64,000 nucleotides of DNA from Davidsoniella eucalypti (Eukaryota; Ascomycota; Sordariomycetes; Microascales; Ceratocystidaceae), in NCBI GenBank assembly GCA_004009845.1, contig RMBW01000073.1, positions 150,500 to 214,499 of the forward strand, given 5' to 3'. The position numbers were made by a program, and so were the translations under genes. Each line of letters begins with the position of its first letter. Within the stretch, counting starts at the first letter, position 1. The notes below the pieces were generated by a model. It was not told the DNA's origin. It worked only from the letters and a program-made list of their open reading frames with translations, and ran no database searches. This document shows positions 1-13,249 of this stretch, piece after piece.

Positions 1-3000
1 ATACGGCTGATGTTAGCCAGGTTTGAATGTGAAGTGCCGTTAACTAATGATAATTTCTCCTTGAGCTAGACATAGTGGTTTTTCCTACCCTTCTTTTTTT
101 CTCCTATACATGTAATATCCCATTCTCTCCGTTGTTTATTTTCCCCTTTCGAAAAGTGCCCGTAACTAGAGCTGGACGAAATAAGCGCGCAGACAGGCTA
201 CTATGAGTTATGAAGATTCCATCAGCACCACATACACGTACGTATATATGTACGGCTACTGTTGGCCATCGGTTTGTCTGACAGCTGCGCATCACTCGCT
301 ATTTGTATCATGTTAGGCTTGACTATGACCTTCCCTACTTCTAGTCACTATATTATGATGAATGCTATTGCTACTCCGGAGACTGTCTCAACTAAACGTC
401 TGGTTTCACCGCTCAAGCTTGCTAGGTCTACGCATGACGTCCAGTAAGTCTCAACGGGAAGTAGGCACAGCAACATCCAGAACTCCTACGGTCAGTAATT
501 CAAGGCTAACTAAAAGATGTCCGTTGCTCGACTGACGGCTGAGTTTGATCTCATAACATGATGATACGCAGTAGAGCGTTGGTCATGAGTCTAGGCTAGG
601 TATGGTAAGCCTTCCTGGGCCTTGCAACATGCACTGCAATCTTGGCCTTGTCTCTAAGCGACGTGATTCCCTCCCATACATACGGCACGGGCACGGTCCG
701 ACGGGGTTCTTCCAAAGAACCGGAACCCAGGTAAATTATTGTACTCAGTAGTATCAGTAGCAGGCGAGAAACACAACAATGTCACGTGCGGGTATGGAAG
801 AAGTTCCCCTTCACTGACATTATATGCCTCTATCTCGTTGTTTATTCCATATTCTATTATTTCTATTAGTGAACAGGTAGGCCAAAGTAACCACACAGGA
901 AGCGAATTAGAGGAGCCAAGGCAACGTGCCTGTTTGCAAACCTGCTCCTGCTTGTTCCTTATATTCCGGAGAATTTCTGAATAGGAGTAGCTACTACAAC
1001 AACTGCTGGTGTGTAGTGAGGGCCGACAATTTTTATAGCATTCTGTTAGTTAACTGGTTTATTTATTTCTTTTTATTGTCGGTAGCCTTGTTTGGGTCAA
1101 GTTTATCCGAATTTTATCTTGTCAAAAAAAAAAAAAAAAAAAAAAGAGTAATAAAAGCCGAATCAAGGTTACTGTCTCAACAGGGTTTGGGTATAAGACT
1201 CAAAAGAGTGTAGATGACGCCCCCCTTCTTGTTTTTCTAATTTTTTTTTTCTATTTCGTCCTATCTTAGATTCGGTTTATATCTTCATAGTTGAACAGCT
1301 TCACAAGACTGATGGATTTTTAAAAAAAAATATGGCTTGACTTTAGTAGCCTCCAGACCCTAGAAGCTACTAGTTTATATCAGTATTTTTTAGTAGTATA
1401 AGTGTTCGGAGAAGCCATTCCTTGACCTGTGGTAAACATTGCCGTATCTGGATATGAACAAACACTAAGAGTTTTCAGATATATAGCCTGTTCCTAGTCT
1501 CGACATGACTATGGCGTTATTTAGCCTTATATAATAGCAACGAGATCTATCTAGGTCAGCCCTAGAAAGCTATAGTTGTCTTTTGGTTGCACTTTCGATG
1601 ATCTCACTTTTCTTTCCTGGTCTATGAAGGTGCCATGGCCACACAAACCTCGAGATCCGAGCCTCTTCTTGGATCTAGATGAGCCCTAGTTTCGATCTAC
1701 ATAACAAGGTGCCTCAGTGATGGACTTGACTTGACTGACTTTTGCGGTCTAGCCTTTCTCATTTCCGAGGATAGTCAAGAACGCATGATAAAGCGGTCAA
1801 AGCTTAGAGTAATGAACACAAGAGCATTTGCACGGTTGGACATGTAGCACTAAGTTATTATACCTAGTGTGCTGACGGTGCCGGGAGGTTCTAGTTGCTC
1901 CTCAACACAAAAATCTACAATATATACATACAGATAAAATACATAAGTACTGATAGAGGTTAAGCAAACAACGCCAGGAATGTGGGGCGTCACTAGCATG
2001 CCTGTTCTTTCTTCTTTTCTAGTCTCTAAGTAGAGCGGTGAGTAGTTACATGGAAGAAAAGAACCAAAGCAGTAACAAGATGTCGCCAAAATACTCCCAG
2101 GCAGAAGCAATCCTGTATGCACGAGTTACTAGCCACATATGTGGCTTAGCTAGACTACGTAGATGCACATACTTGTCCAAGCCGTCGGGTTTCTTGCCTG
2201 AGAGGGAAAAAGACGGGAGGCAGAGCAAGAGAACAAGATAAGAAGCCATTTCTTACAGGCGTCATGGGGAGAAGAGTAGCGACTTCGAGTCATCTTTTTA
2301 TGGATGGGCCAGGAGCGGCTGAACACTTTCGCCTAGTTTGTGTTGAGAAATATTACATATGTGAGCTTATGGCTCAACAATTCCAATATTGTCCAACCCA
2401 AGTGCAATTGCAACTGTAGAATATGATCTGCAGTCTTGGGCTCTGAACTAGGACGGCCTCATATAGTAGAGAGGGCGTCTTACGATTGTATTGTTTTTTG
2501 ATATCTCATTTCTAGTCAGATACACCACGCCATAATGAATCTATAGGCACTTACATGTAGCAATATACTAATATGTCTACATATAAGTACATGGCTATGC
2601 ATGGTTCCATTTCACACCCCACTGACCCCCTCAAGCTCAGACTTGCCACTAACGACGCACCTCGCGAAGTCTTGCTTTCTCGTGTGTAGTCTGGTCTGCA
2701 TAGTTTGGTCGCTTTGGGCCAAATATCCGTCGAGTTATTGAAGTCATGGGCGAGGGTCAAGGTCGGCGGGAGCTGTGACAGCTAAGAAATAAACAGGGGA
2801 AATATCCCGAGATGCTTGTCGCCTCCTTTGCTCCCTCTAGTGAGACAGATTGTGTATTTTCTTAGCCATCGAAAAGTAAGAGGAAGACGAAGAAGATGCC
2901 AAGTCGATATGTAACTATGTATGTACAAAAAATAAAAACTATTGTATGGGAGAGACATGGGAGGCGAGATCTAACCCAGTCATGACAAGAAAGTCTCTCA

Positions 3001-4332
3001 AACTTCACGCACGGTACCATGCTAGGATTATACCAGAGCATCATCTTCCTTGAATCTCTTCTCCACCTCTTCTCTACATCCTACTACGTACTAATATAGA
3101 TAGCCTGACCCAAGTTCATGTCACTGTTTCTAATGTACCGGAATACAACAATGACACATGAACACAGGGTGAACTAGGCAAAATATCGTAATCAACTAGT
3201 ACATGTACTACTAGACGACTCAATATCCCAGCCGCGGAAACTCGCTATATCAAGCCCGACAAGAGACAATAGTTTAGGATAGGACACAATTTTATGGTGG
3301 TTAGGCGGTGGCACTATAAGTAACTTGGACTGTTGATACATGAGACAGCTACACACCACTGCTGATATAAAACGCCACAAACAAACCATACATGTTTAGC
3401 TGTATTGCAGGGCCAGAATAAGAGAGTGAAAGGAAGAAAGAGGAGTAAAGTAGGATAGGAGGGCTTTATAACTTAGGATCTAGACCCTCCTAGACCACTA
3501 ACATGATATTACTTTCTTATATCTTCTATTACTCCGTCACTCTTTATGTGAAAGTCATGAACAAGAAAAACATAGTCTTTGAAGCCAAAGATAACATCTT
3601 CATAGCTTTGTAGCTCCATGAGATTGATGAATTAAAAAAAGATAGGATGAAAATCATGCGTCTAGGCGGAATAAAACAAAGACCCTTCTCTATCTGTTCT
3701 TTGAAACAGAGCCCAATATAGAGCGTCTTACTCTCTCTATCAGTATTCGAGTAGTGGCAGTATATGGTACAAAGAAAAACACACATGACCTCTATATTTT
3801 TAATGCCAATACTTTCTGGCCGCCTGAATGCGGCCTTTTCATGGCAAATATACAATCATGGCCACTACCTGCAACCCCCAACTACGGTGAAATGACCAAG
3901 GAACTCGGAGATATATGGGCCACAGACCACTTGGTCTGCCTTAATGATTGTTCTTAGCTGTTGGTACCATAGTATCAGTCGGAAACAAACCCGGATATAC
4001 ATATCACTTATCATGGTAACTGAAAACACATACTCTGATGAATAGTCAATTCCTTTAAATGCTGCTATTTAACACCCCCTCCTTATCTATCTCTTTCAAG
4101 GTAGGTTACAGTTCTGATACTACAATAAGTCTGCGTTTATATTCCCGTTCCCGTCGGCGTTGCTATTGTTGTTGGTAGCCTTGCCCTTTGTCTGCCCCCA
4201 GAACCTTCGTTTGCTTGTAACCTGCTCACATGCCTAAGCAACTTCCCTCTTTCCAACACTGACACACGAGCTTTCATCTGAGTATTGTTTAGCAAAAGTA
4301 ATTATCCCTGATGTTCCAATTTAAGGCGGAAC
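1..4332. other. Gene-free stretch, no recognisable feature
   Basis: No open frame here resembles a known protein, and short frames on both strands look like chance. The one sharp feature is a run of 22 A at 1124-1145. It could be a retroposition tail or simple slippage; I see no recognisable transcript body to its left and no target duplication. Confidence 0.5.
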
Positions 4333-5132
4333 ATGGCTAAAAAGGTCAAGTTAAAGAGTTACAGACAATCATTAGTTAGTCTATCTATCTTTAAAAGGAT
4401 ATACTTATACCTCAGGGTATTGCAACTATGGCTATCGGTTTGCCTCCCGCCGTTGATAGAGGAAACTGTAAAAACGACAAGAAACACTCCGAGTCTCAAG
4501 CGTTTAATCCGCTGCATTGGGGTCTTACCGAAATCTTGGTGACCTTCCGTTTTGGAGAGGACCCAAGGATCACGACAACTTGTATTTGGAAGCCGATGGC
4601 TTGGCCCAAGACGGCAAAGAAACCATCTCTATATAGTACAGTCATAGTTGATGACATTTTATTTCGCGAAATTGATCGGATGGCGGAGTAAATGGATTCC
4701 CCCTGGTTGAACACCAAGACTTTCCAGAACAAGATATCCTACACGGATATTTTGATACCGGATATTTTCGTCTATATCTAGTCTACAGCCACACAAGCAT
4801 GTTCACCTTCTAAATCCAGGTGGCTCATATACAGTGGCAGTAACAGGGACCTTGCTCCGAGTACAAGAATAGCTCTGAGTATCCACGTTGAGCCCAAAGG
4901 CATAGTTATGTGATTGGCACAAGACTCGACAGACCCTTTGACGGACCCTGTTGGGGACAGGCCAATACCAAACGCGAAGATCTGTATAGGCGACTTTCTG
5001 ACTACAAGATGCTTTCTTCCGAACGGCCTGGGTGGAGTCGGAAAGGCTAAAGGACAAAAACAACGAAGCGGAGCAGGAGCAAGGAGCACTAGGAAGCGGA
5101 GGGTTGTCAATGCATTGCTACCGCAGCGTTAG
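4333..5132 (+). pseudogene. Possible decayed coding remnant, unknown product
   Basis: I do not recognise this region. Several adjoining plus-strand frames have protein-like composition. One starts at the ATG at 4333. A second block, 4508-4633, includes LGDLPFWRGPKDHDNLYLEA. A third block in the same frame, 4676-4810, includes NGFPLVEHQDFPEQ. Stops at 4634, 4649, 4652 and 4673 separate the second and third blocks. A fourth open block, 4914-5132, ends in a very basic tail. If this was one gene it now carries at least one frameshift and several stops. No domain can be named, and composition alone could produce some of these frames, so the call is weak. Confidence 0.22.
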
Positions 5133-8100
5133 CCGGGTAACATTCTGCCTATCCTTTGCGATGGTAATCGACGCTGCTTCTATAGTAAAACAACAACTGC
5201 CAGGAGCCGGTTCCAGCACTCTTTGTATCATCATCACGTCTATATGTCCGTACAGGTAGCAAGCGCAGGGTACTATAGACCGGCACTGCCACTGTGCAAC
5301 TGGCGTCTACTGCAATATATAAGCTGCTTTGTAGCAAGCAGTGACCTTAACTCTTCTTCGTCTTTGTCTTAGCAAACACTGCCTTGCTCTTGAGTCTCCC
5401 CTGGGCTTGCCAGTAGACGAGATGAAAATTCACGGCGAATATTTAAAAACCCCGTCACTTTGGTCTAGTGATCAGGATTAGGCAGCAGCGATTAGATTAG
5501 ATCAACAAGTCCAGTCAACACTTGCTATAGGTAAAATATCTGTATGAAGCCTCTCATATTGATCTCCCACATTGTCCTTTTCCGTGATCTTGCGATTAGA
5601 AGTCAATCAAGTAGGTGATGTGGTTCTCTATGAGAAATCGGGACATTGTCTAGCACAGCTAGTCTCTTTTCACACCTCTGTAAAGAAGGAACAAAGGCGC
5701 GTCAAAGTTCCGTAGATTTCTTTTAAAAAATGCCCGAGATGAGGAGCTTCAGCTCAGGCCAATCAACAGTCCGCCAAACGGCCAGAAGCACACACAATCT
5801 TGCCACGAGATCCTTGAACAAGAAAACAGTGGCAGTAACTATTGTAACCTAAAAGACAGACAGGGCATGACAGGCAACATGGAGCAAATAAAACACTACC
5901 ATAAAGGTCGAGATACTGAGCCAGGCGTCTTCTATAGTTACTTGATAGTTGTAGATGAAACTACAGCTACTGCCTACAACATCATATGTGAGGTAAGACA
6001 GAAGGAGGCTTCTTTCATTGTCTAGGCACCGACTTCTAATACCAACTAGAACGTATTCCAAGTCCGTAGCGGTAGTAGATACTATCATATCAGTGAATCA
6101 GCCAGGTCTGGCAATTCATTTCTCTTCACTAAGATAATTAGAAGGTGAACAACTATATTCTACCCTAACGCACTAGCGACCGACCTTTCCTCGGTAACCT
6201 TAACTCTATCACGTCAAGTCTCCACCCTAAAGCGATGTGATCCCCTAGCATGAAGCCATAGACAAATACTTGTATAATAGTAACAATATATAGTAATAGG
6301 GCACTGCGTATGAGAATTGATGGACTGAAATACCAAGAAAAAAACAAGGACTTAGACCTAGCAACTCGGGGAAGTAGCATGATATACGCCCCATCTACTA
6401 ACCTAACAAGACATATCAGAGGTGAAAATGATGATAAAAAAAGGTCAATAGTTAACGCCTGCCTAACTTCAGACACTACAAACTATCATCAGTGCCAGCC
6501 TAGTTTGATAGTCAGGCTAGCTTTGATACATAGTCTAGTTTAGCTCGTCCAATTCATAAGCCAGGTATGGGCATTACTGTTTCTTGTGGCAACAAGAAGG
6601 ATGAAATCTAGATTCACTAGCTGTTAGAAACTAGCAGCGTGGCTTCAAGGTCTGTCATCTTGTGTCTACCTTGCAACACCACCCCTCAAATGGCCATCGC
6701 GAGACAGTTCCTGGCCAACCACACTACGATCTCAAGGATATATCTTATTGTTCTCAGTAATAACTTGTATCATCTAATAGTGGCGAAATGGTAATGATGG
6801 TTATGTCTCTATACACCACGGAACAGCTACATGTAGCAAGGAGAGAAGGATGAGAGGGGGGGAATGGAATGTCAGGGAAATCGGAATTTCTCCGAGACCT
6901 TCATCGTTTAGCATTATCAATAAGCTATGGCACACCATAGTAGACCAGACGTTGGCCTTGGCTATCGGCATTGGTACCATGAATATCAAGATACAAGAGA
7001 AACAACCATGTGCGAAGGTAAGATAAAACAGCTACGGAGTATATGTACCCATGAACCCCGAAGATACATGCATGTATCCTTCTACATGATATATATCACT
7101 TGCTAGTATGCACCCCTCACACCTCACTAAACATGAAAAGTAAAGGAGAAAGACAACCAAACGCCAATACACGCACTAGAAGTCTATGTGATATGTGACA
7201 TAGAGGTACCGGATGTCTGATACAACCCTCCCCGTCTGATACCGTGGTACTTTCTGCTATCGAAAGAACGTAATCGGAACTGGAAATGAAAGTGGTGAAA
7301 CGACATCACAAAGTATAGTGCTGCAAGGCTCTAAATTGGGTAGTAGCAGCTTTGTAGAAATGCTCGACACAAGCCGAGAGGCCAACAAAACAGGTTACAA
7401 GCCCAACGCAAAGTAAAGGAGAGATAGAAGAATAAAGAACGCACAACCAGAGAGGGGAAAGGTGCATACCATTAAGCTTCGGATCGGAGCACCACCATAC
7501 GTCAACAACGTGATGCCACTTGTCGATTGGGCTACGGAAATAGTCCATCTGGACCAATAAACAAAAGCCTATGAGCCGGCTAAGCCAGTTTCGCCACTGC
7601 CTTCTCCAGCAAGAGAGGGGAACGAGAGGAAGAATAAAAGGAAAATAGTAAGAAATGACGAGGTGGAACACGGGGCAATGCCAGCAAAACTCAGAGTAAT
7701 ATTTTTTAGATATCAAGAAACATAAGGCGGGCGACTGTGTTCGGATACGAATCTATGCTGGTAGAGAGGAATGAAGCCTGCAAGTTAGCCGTGTGATGCA
7801 AGCTGAATACGCTCCTTCTCGTTTCTTTCTCTTACTTTCGATCAATTGCTTACTCGACCTCGCGATGATGATGGTGTTGGTGTTTACCAAGACGATGGTT
7901 ATCCAACTATTTTCAGCGCCATTATCATTACGCGTAGGACAACTAATATCCATCATCAGTTATGTTTCCGTTGGGTTAAGACACCATCGCTTGTGATACT
8001 ACAGATCTCCTTCATCTTCCCTCTTCGGATCTGTCTCGCTAATTTGTATCGACGATTCTTTGATACCAGTCCATTGCTTCTGATCTTTTGATTTGATTTC

Positions 8101-9251
8101 ATTATATTTAACGTCTACCTAAATTGCTTCTGATCCTTCTATAAGCACATATCAATATCTATCTGTATCTATTCAGCTAACACTGCATTTTTATGTTACC
8201 GCCATGTTCGGAGGACAAGAACTATGTCGATATTCCAGCCCCAGTTGTTCGTCTTTATCCTACTATCCTTGGCCTTTCCCTCCGTTATAATTTAGCTGTG
8301 TCGTCTATCTCTGTAAAATCATGGAAAGCAAAGAGAGGAACCTATGATCACATTGCATCATTACTACTATTCCTTAAAAAACATTTAGCTAGTGCCAAAG
8401 AGACTTGTCTTTCCATGACGAAATGTTCGGACAATCCTGTCGTCGTACTGACAGACACCTTGAAAGAGTTGGAACCACATTAGAAGTCGATGATGTTTTG
8501 ATTTGCTCAGCAGTAGTTTTGTTTTAGTCGAGTTATGAAGCAGTCGATTTTCATGTTCACTTGTAAGGCGTATGCGATCTATTAGTGAGACCTATATAAC
8601 CCCTCATGGGAGTCTTCTAACATTAGTAGAGCGGATATGTAAGTTTCAATGAAGGCCAGGCTTGACTACAACATACTATGCTATATCACAGGTTTCCTTT
8701 CGTCTTTAGCCTTGCGCGATATAAAGTGCGCCTGATAGCTTTTTGACCTATCAAGAAGTCAACCATGGGCCATTGATGTGGCGTTAATGAACAGATGAAT
8801 AAAGCGTCACAATTGCTACCGCCATTATCAAAGCATGCATACACATCATAGATCGACTTCATCGTGGGTTTATTCCGTCTACGCTACTACATGCTATCTT
8901 GTCTTCAGATGATCCATTCTGTCGCCCCGCTCAAAGATATTATTGATCAAGACGGTATTTCTTTCCAGCTCTCGATGTAAACGGACAGCTGCTCAATTTC
9001 TAGGGCTCAAGTCTAAAATATAGCCTAATCTGAACTTGGATCGATCGGGCTCTGTTGGTTCGTTTGAACTAGCGAAAAGAAGAATCACAGCATAGCGAGA
9101 CAACAACTTCATGCGTTATATAGTACACAACAGATCAAGAGAAACACTAAGACATACTGTCAGGTATCAAATCAGAAACTTTTATCGAAAAAGAATCCAA
9201 GTTTGAAAGTCTGTCTGAACACAATGAGAACTTGTGAGTGGCTTATAGAAT
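5133..9251. other. Intergenic, weak ORFs only
   Basis: No supported gene. The longest frames are a 136-codon hydrophobic minus-strand frame at 7306-7716, an 81-codon plus-strand frame at 7846-8091 and a 96-codon plus-strand frame at 8193-8483. None shows a family motif, and no splice sites join them convincingly. The two plus-strand frames might be upstream parts of the relic that begins at 9252, but I cannot show this. Confidence 0.4.
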
Positions 9252-9842
9252 ATGTCTGATATGCATATAGCACACGTCCTTTCTTTCGGTTTCTCTACTC
9301 TATTCCTTAATGTGCAGAGCGAAATCAAATACGATTGTTATTACCTTGATCATTTAGAAAGTGGCAATAGTGGGCTCCGTATCTTGGCAAAATAATATCT
9401 TCATCGATCCGGCAATGGATTAACGGAAGACTATGAAACACACTTTTCTGAAGTATTCACTGTTATCAAAGTTAACAGGTTAGATCGTATGGATACGCTA
9501 TTCATGACAGGTGTTCTCAGTGACTTTGACTACACATTACATTCACATATCGTGAATGTTGCACGCGATATGGCATATAAATCTTCATTTTCGCCAAAGC
9601 CATCCTGGGAATGGCTACACTACTAAAAGAAACTCATGGAATATATGGCATTTAAGACCGAGAACGCCCCAGACTCTTAGAGGCAGCCTTTCGTTGTCTA
9701 TGGCACACGATTCATCCAGGCTTTCCTTACACTGTCTCAGTTCGGAGTTCCCTCTCTCGCTTCTTTTGGTGTCCTCGGGCGTCGTGTTACTAGGATGGGA
9801 AAACATGAATTTTTGTCTACAGTGATTAAGGCTTCAAACTAA
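9252..9842 (+). pseudogene. Possible decayed gene of unknown function
   Basis: A single plus-strand frame runs for 197 codons from the ATG at 9252 to the stop at 9840-9842. Only three internal stops interrupt it (9393, 9624, 9678), where about ten would be expected by chance. The three longer open blocks look protein-like. They contain NVQSEIKYDCYYLDHLESG, then ETHFSEVFTVIKVNRLDRMD, then FVVYGTRFIQAFLTLSQFG. No catalytic motif or known domain is visible. The pattern fits a dead protein gene or transposon passenger. A chance low-stop frame remains possible because many windows were scanned. Confidence 0.33.
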
Positions 9843-12339
9843 ACTATTATAGAAAACAAAAAGTATAGCAACAATGGTATCTATGATTCTAGTATCTTGG
9901 CAATCTTGTTAGTTTTTCAACATCGTCACTATCAGGAGTACATGTGTTGGAATGATTGAGTATGCAGATAACCCTTGTCTATGCGGGAGATAACCCTATC
10001 TATTTAGTCATGTCGTACAAACTCCAATCAATCTCATTCAATAACTATGTTCCCTTAGTCTTCAGTAGACGATTTTGACTTAATCTAATAGACTTTAGTT
10101 TTCTAACTATACGACTTTTATTTGTAATATCTACCTTCCAAAATTTAGTTGCAATACGATGATATGTTCTAGGTAGTCGGTTATTTGATATTGTATTTCG
10201 ATCACAATCATCAGAGTGGGTATATATATTTAACCATTTCAAAGCCTGCCATTGCGTAAATTTGATATAACAGTGTCACGGCGAGATGGGCGAAGCAAGG
10301 CCTACTAGCGAGACTTCAACCTATCCCCTTGGGGATATATACATGTATCTCACTATTGTTCACCAGGTATAATATAAAAGGACACAGCCACCTATATTTT
10401 GCGGTGCTGTACGGCTTGTAACCGTTACTCCTTTTCCGGGACGCGATCGTGGCTTAGAAACCCTCAATATGTATGTTACTCCCATGTTTTCTGTGATGGG
10501 AACAAGCTTTGAGTTTCGTCGAAGTTCGCATCTACCCTTTCCAGATTCCTACTCTAAACACCTTAAAAGATGACCGACAGATGATATGACTATGAGAGTA
10601 AAAAGCACGAAGTGGACGTTTCAGATGAGGATGTTGTCAAATCCAAACATGGAACCGCTAAAGTAATACCATCAGCAGTCACCTAGTTTTCATATGCTGT
10701 CGGGACCTAATTCTCATTTATGAACTCAATATGAATTTGCCAGGAGAAAGCTAGAAGCGCGGCAACTAGCTAATGTTAGACGCCAATTATAGACTATTGG
10801 TATTGCATACTAGGAGGGGGGGATGAATGAAGTGGGGATCACAGGAGAGAGAAAAGATATGGGAACCAGAGGATGGCAATTGAACGTTCAAAATCTGGTC
10901 TGCATAATACTCATTCGTGCAAGATGTGTTCTCAAATCACGAAAGGATGAGATCTAGAAATTTTGAACATGCGATAAGGATGTTGGAAAATGAGGCGATG
11001 TGGGAACCTTGCCTAGAAATAACCATGAACTAGGAATAACTGAGGAGCGGAAACTATGGAATCAAGATAGGAACATAATAAAGACTAGCCGAAAAAAAAG
11101 AAAAGAAAGCCTCAGCATAAAAACCGGAAGAGTGTGAAATTTAAGATACGATTTGGGAATCAGATAGAAATAGTTAGTATCAAAGCTAAGAAAAAAAGTC
11201 AAGACGTTTATAGCAAAAACTCACTAAACGATTATACAGGCTGAGACAATATGGTCGTGAGAAACCTATAACTACACAAAAACAAATTAACTTTTAAACA
11301 AAGCTTCGCTATAAACAGCAAAAGAGAAAACATAGATTGAAAGCCCTGGAAGAAAATTTACACAAGCCTAAAACTATAAAAGGGTGTTGTAGACAGACAT
11401 AATGAACGTGATAGTCTGGACTATTCCGTAATAGTCTTGAGAGGAAGTAACCAAGCAAACGGGTGACCAACTCAAATCTGACATAATGCTATAGATGAAC
11501 ATCAGGATATTTCACGGCACAATCAACCTGTAACCACTTATGCTTATATGGATGCCGAGATGTGAGTTGAGCACGAGACTTGGTTTTTGTTAAGTCAAAT
11601 CAAACCAAGTTACTAGCCAGGGAAATTCATAACAATCTAGCCCTCTTAGCAGCATCTAAAGCAAACTGATATAAGTAGGTCCTGTCACGACTGAGGTCAT
11701 ACGATGGTTGAACGGACTTTTGAATACACTGAGAGAAGGGTGTACGGGTGGAGGTTATCTGTACTTGACTTGGAAGAGGGATAATGATATGGAAATGATG
11801 GGAAGATAGATAACGACAAGATACAGCGGCGGAAGAGGAAGACTTCAGTAACGACATCTATGCTATGGGTATCTTATTCACAGCAGAAAAAATGTATGCC
11901 CGATTGGGTGTCACTGAGAATCGGGGAAGAGAAAAATCTATCAAAAACCTGAAAGGAGATTCAAGCTGGGGCTCAGACTAAGAGAATGAAGTTCAAGTAT
12001 TCAAAGACTGGAAAGGGAGCCGTAATTGATGTAATACTCTAAATGATTTGAGAGAACCCAAGGGAGAATGAAACCAAACAAAGAGGCATATAAATATGTA
12101 AACAACACGAAATAGACCAAGTACTATCATTCCTAGCTATGTGGGCTCTCTATGTAAGTCCTCTATGTGAATCCTCTTACTCCCATGATCCTCTATCGTC
12201 TCTAAGCCTAGCCTGTATAACCCCACTCCCAACAAACAGGTCCATTTCTGACAATAAAATAACAACAACAAACGAAATCTTAGCCGAACTAACATAGGAA
12301 CAGTCCTGATTTGATTTGATTGTATTTGACGTGACCCTA
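9843..12339. other. Intergenic, A-rich, no supported gene
   Basis: The region is mostly A-rich on the plus strand with no long frame. A lysine/arginine-rich minus-strand frame at 10045-10242 is open for 65 codons but matches nothing I know. The string AACAACAACAAAC at 12261-12273 recurs at 15382-15394, on the other side of the LINE (see findings). Confidence 0.4.
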
Positions 12340-13249
12340 GGTTGGTAAATCTATTAACTGTAGCTTCGGTGGGGGGTAACTAAACAACAACATCACAGGC
12401 CTTGGGGGTACCTTTGAGTTCAAGTTACATACCCCTCCGTCCAAAGACGAATCTTTCCCCTTCGTCGTGGGTTTTAAGAGCGACCAGCACATGTCCCCAA
12501 TGCTGCTGTCCATTCTCGTTTTCTTTTTCGACACTTGTCGTTTTCGAAGCACCGTTTCGTGAGGCCTTGAGCCCGATTTCCCCTCTCGAGGGATGTTCTC
12601 ACCAGCGACCGACCCCGCACCTTTTCGATCATTGGTCTCCCGAGTCTATCCACTCACCTCAGGGAGCCACATTCACACACGGCGGGCAGCCTTTTGAAGG
12701 TTCCGGATGCCCGACCCCGCGGCGCGGGAATCTTGTCGCTGTGCTTCATAGCACCCGACTCGATTACGCCAAACTTTTCTTTCTTACGGCCACGATCACC
12801 AGCCTCTTGGAGGCTCACTGAATAGTGGGGATGGTTAGCTCCACTTAGGGAGTTGGTTTTGTGGTTCTGTCTTTTGGGGAATAGTTTTTGTGGATGCACA
12901 GTTTTTTTTTGTATATGTTTTTGTTGCTCATAGTGGAGGTATGGACCACTAGTTCTTCGACTAGGGGACGGCGGTGTCGTCCCGCACATACAAAGTATTG
13001 AGTTTGTCGAACGGAGGACTTTTACACTTTAAAATTGCCAAAACAACTTTAATATACAGGCACAACTTTAAATATCTGTCCGGTATGGCGTCGTATGAGT
13101 ATATTACTTGTTTGGCCCGCTGATGGAGCTTCTTCTCTAGGCGCATGGGCTCTGTAATGCCGCCATTTCACCTCCAGTCTCTTGGTAAGATACTTGCAGG
13201 AGCTCTCTTTCCGAAGTAGCTTTTTGACAAAGCTAGTCCGGAGTGGTCT
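12340..13249 (-). other. GC-rich block 3' of the LINE reading frames
   Basis: Base composition changes sharply near 12.34 kb to the GC-richer style of the adjoining LINE. Minus-strand frames at 12654-12989 and 12337-12552 are open but carry no recognisable motif. A plus-strand 139-codon frame (12402-12821) overlaps them antisense. The simplest reading is the 3' untranslated region of the LINE or a second degraded element fused to it. I see no poly-A tail (plus-strand T run) at the low-coordinate edge. A run of nine or more T near 12901 could be an internal tail. Confidence 0.35.

Noticed and set aside
1124..1145. 22-A run as a retroposon tail
   Set aside because: No recognisable transcript body upstream and no flanking duplication; slippage is enough to explain it.
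4803..5110. Minus-strand frames opposite the 4.3-5.1 kb remnant
   Set aside because: Antisense to a more protein-like plus-strand reading; both cannot be trusted and neither shows a domain.
7306..7716. 136-codon hydrophobic minus-strand frame
   Set aside because: No family motif, no splice context and no supporting signal. The length is within reach of chance for this window.
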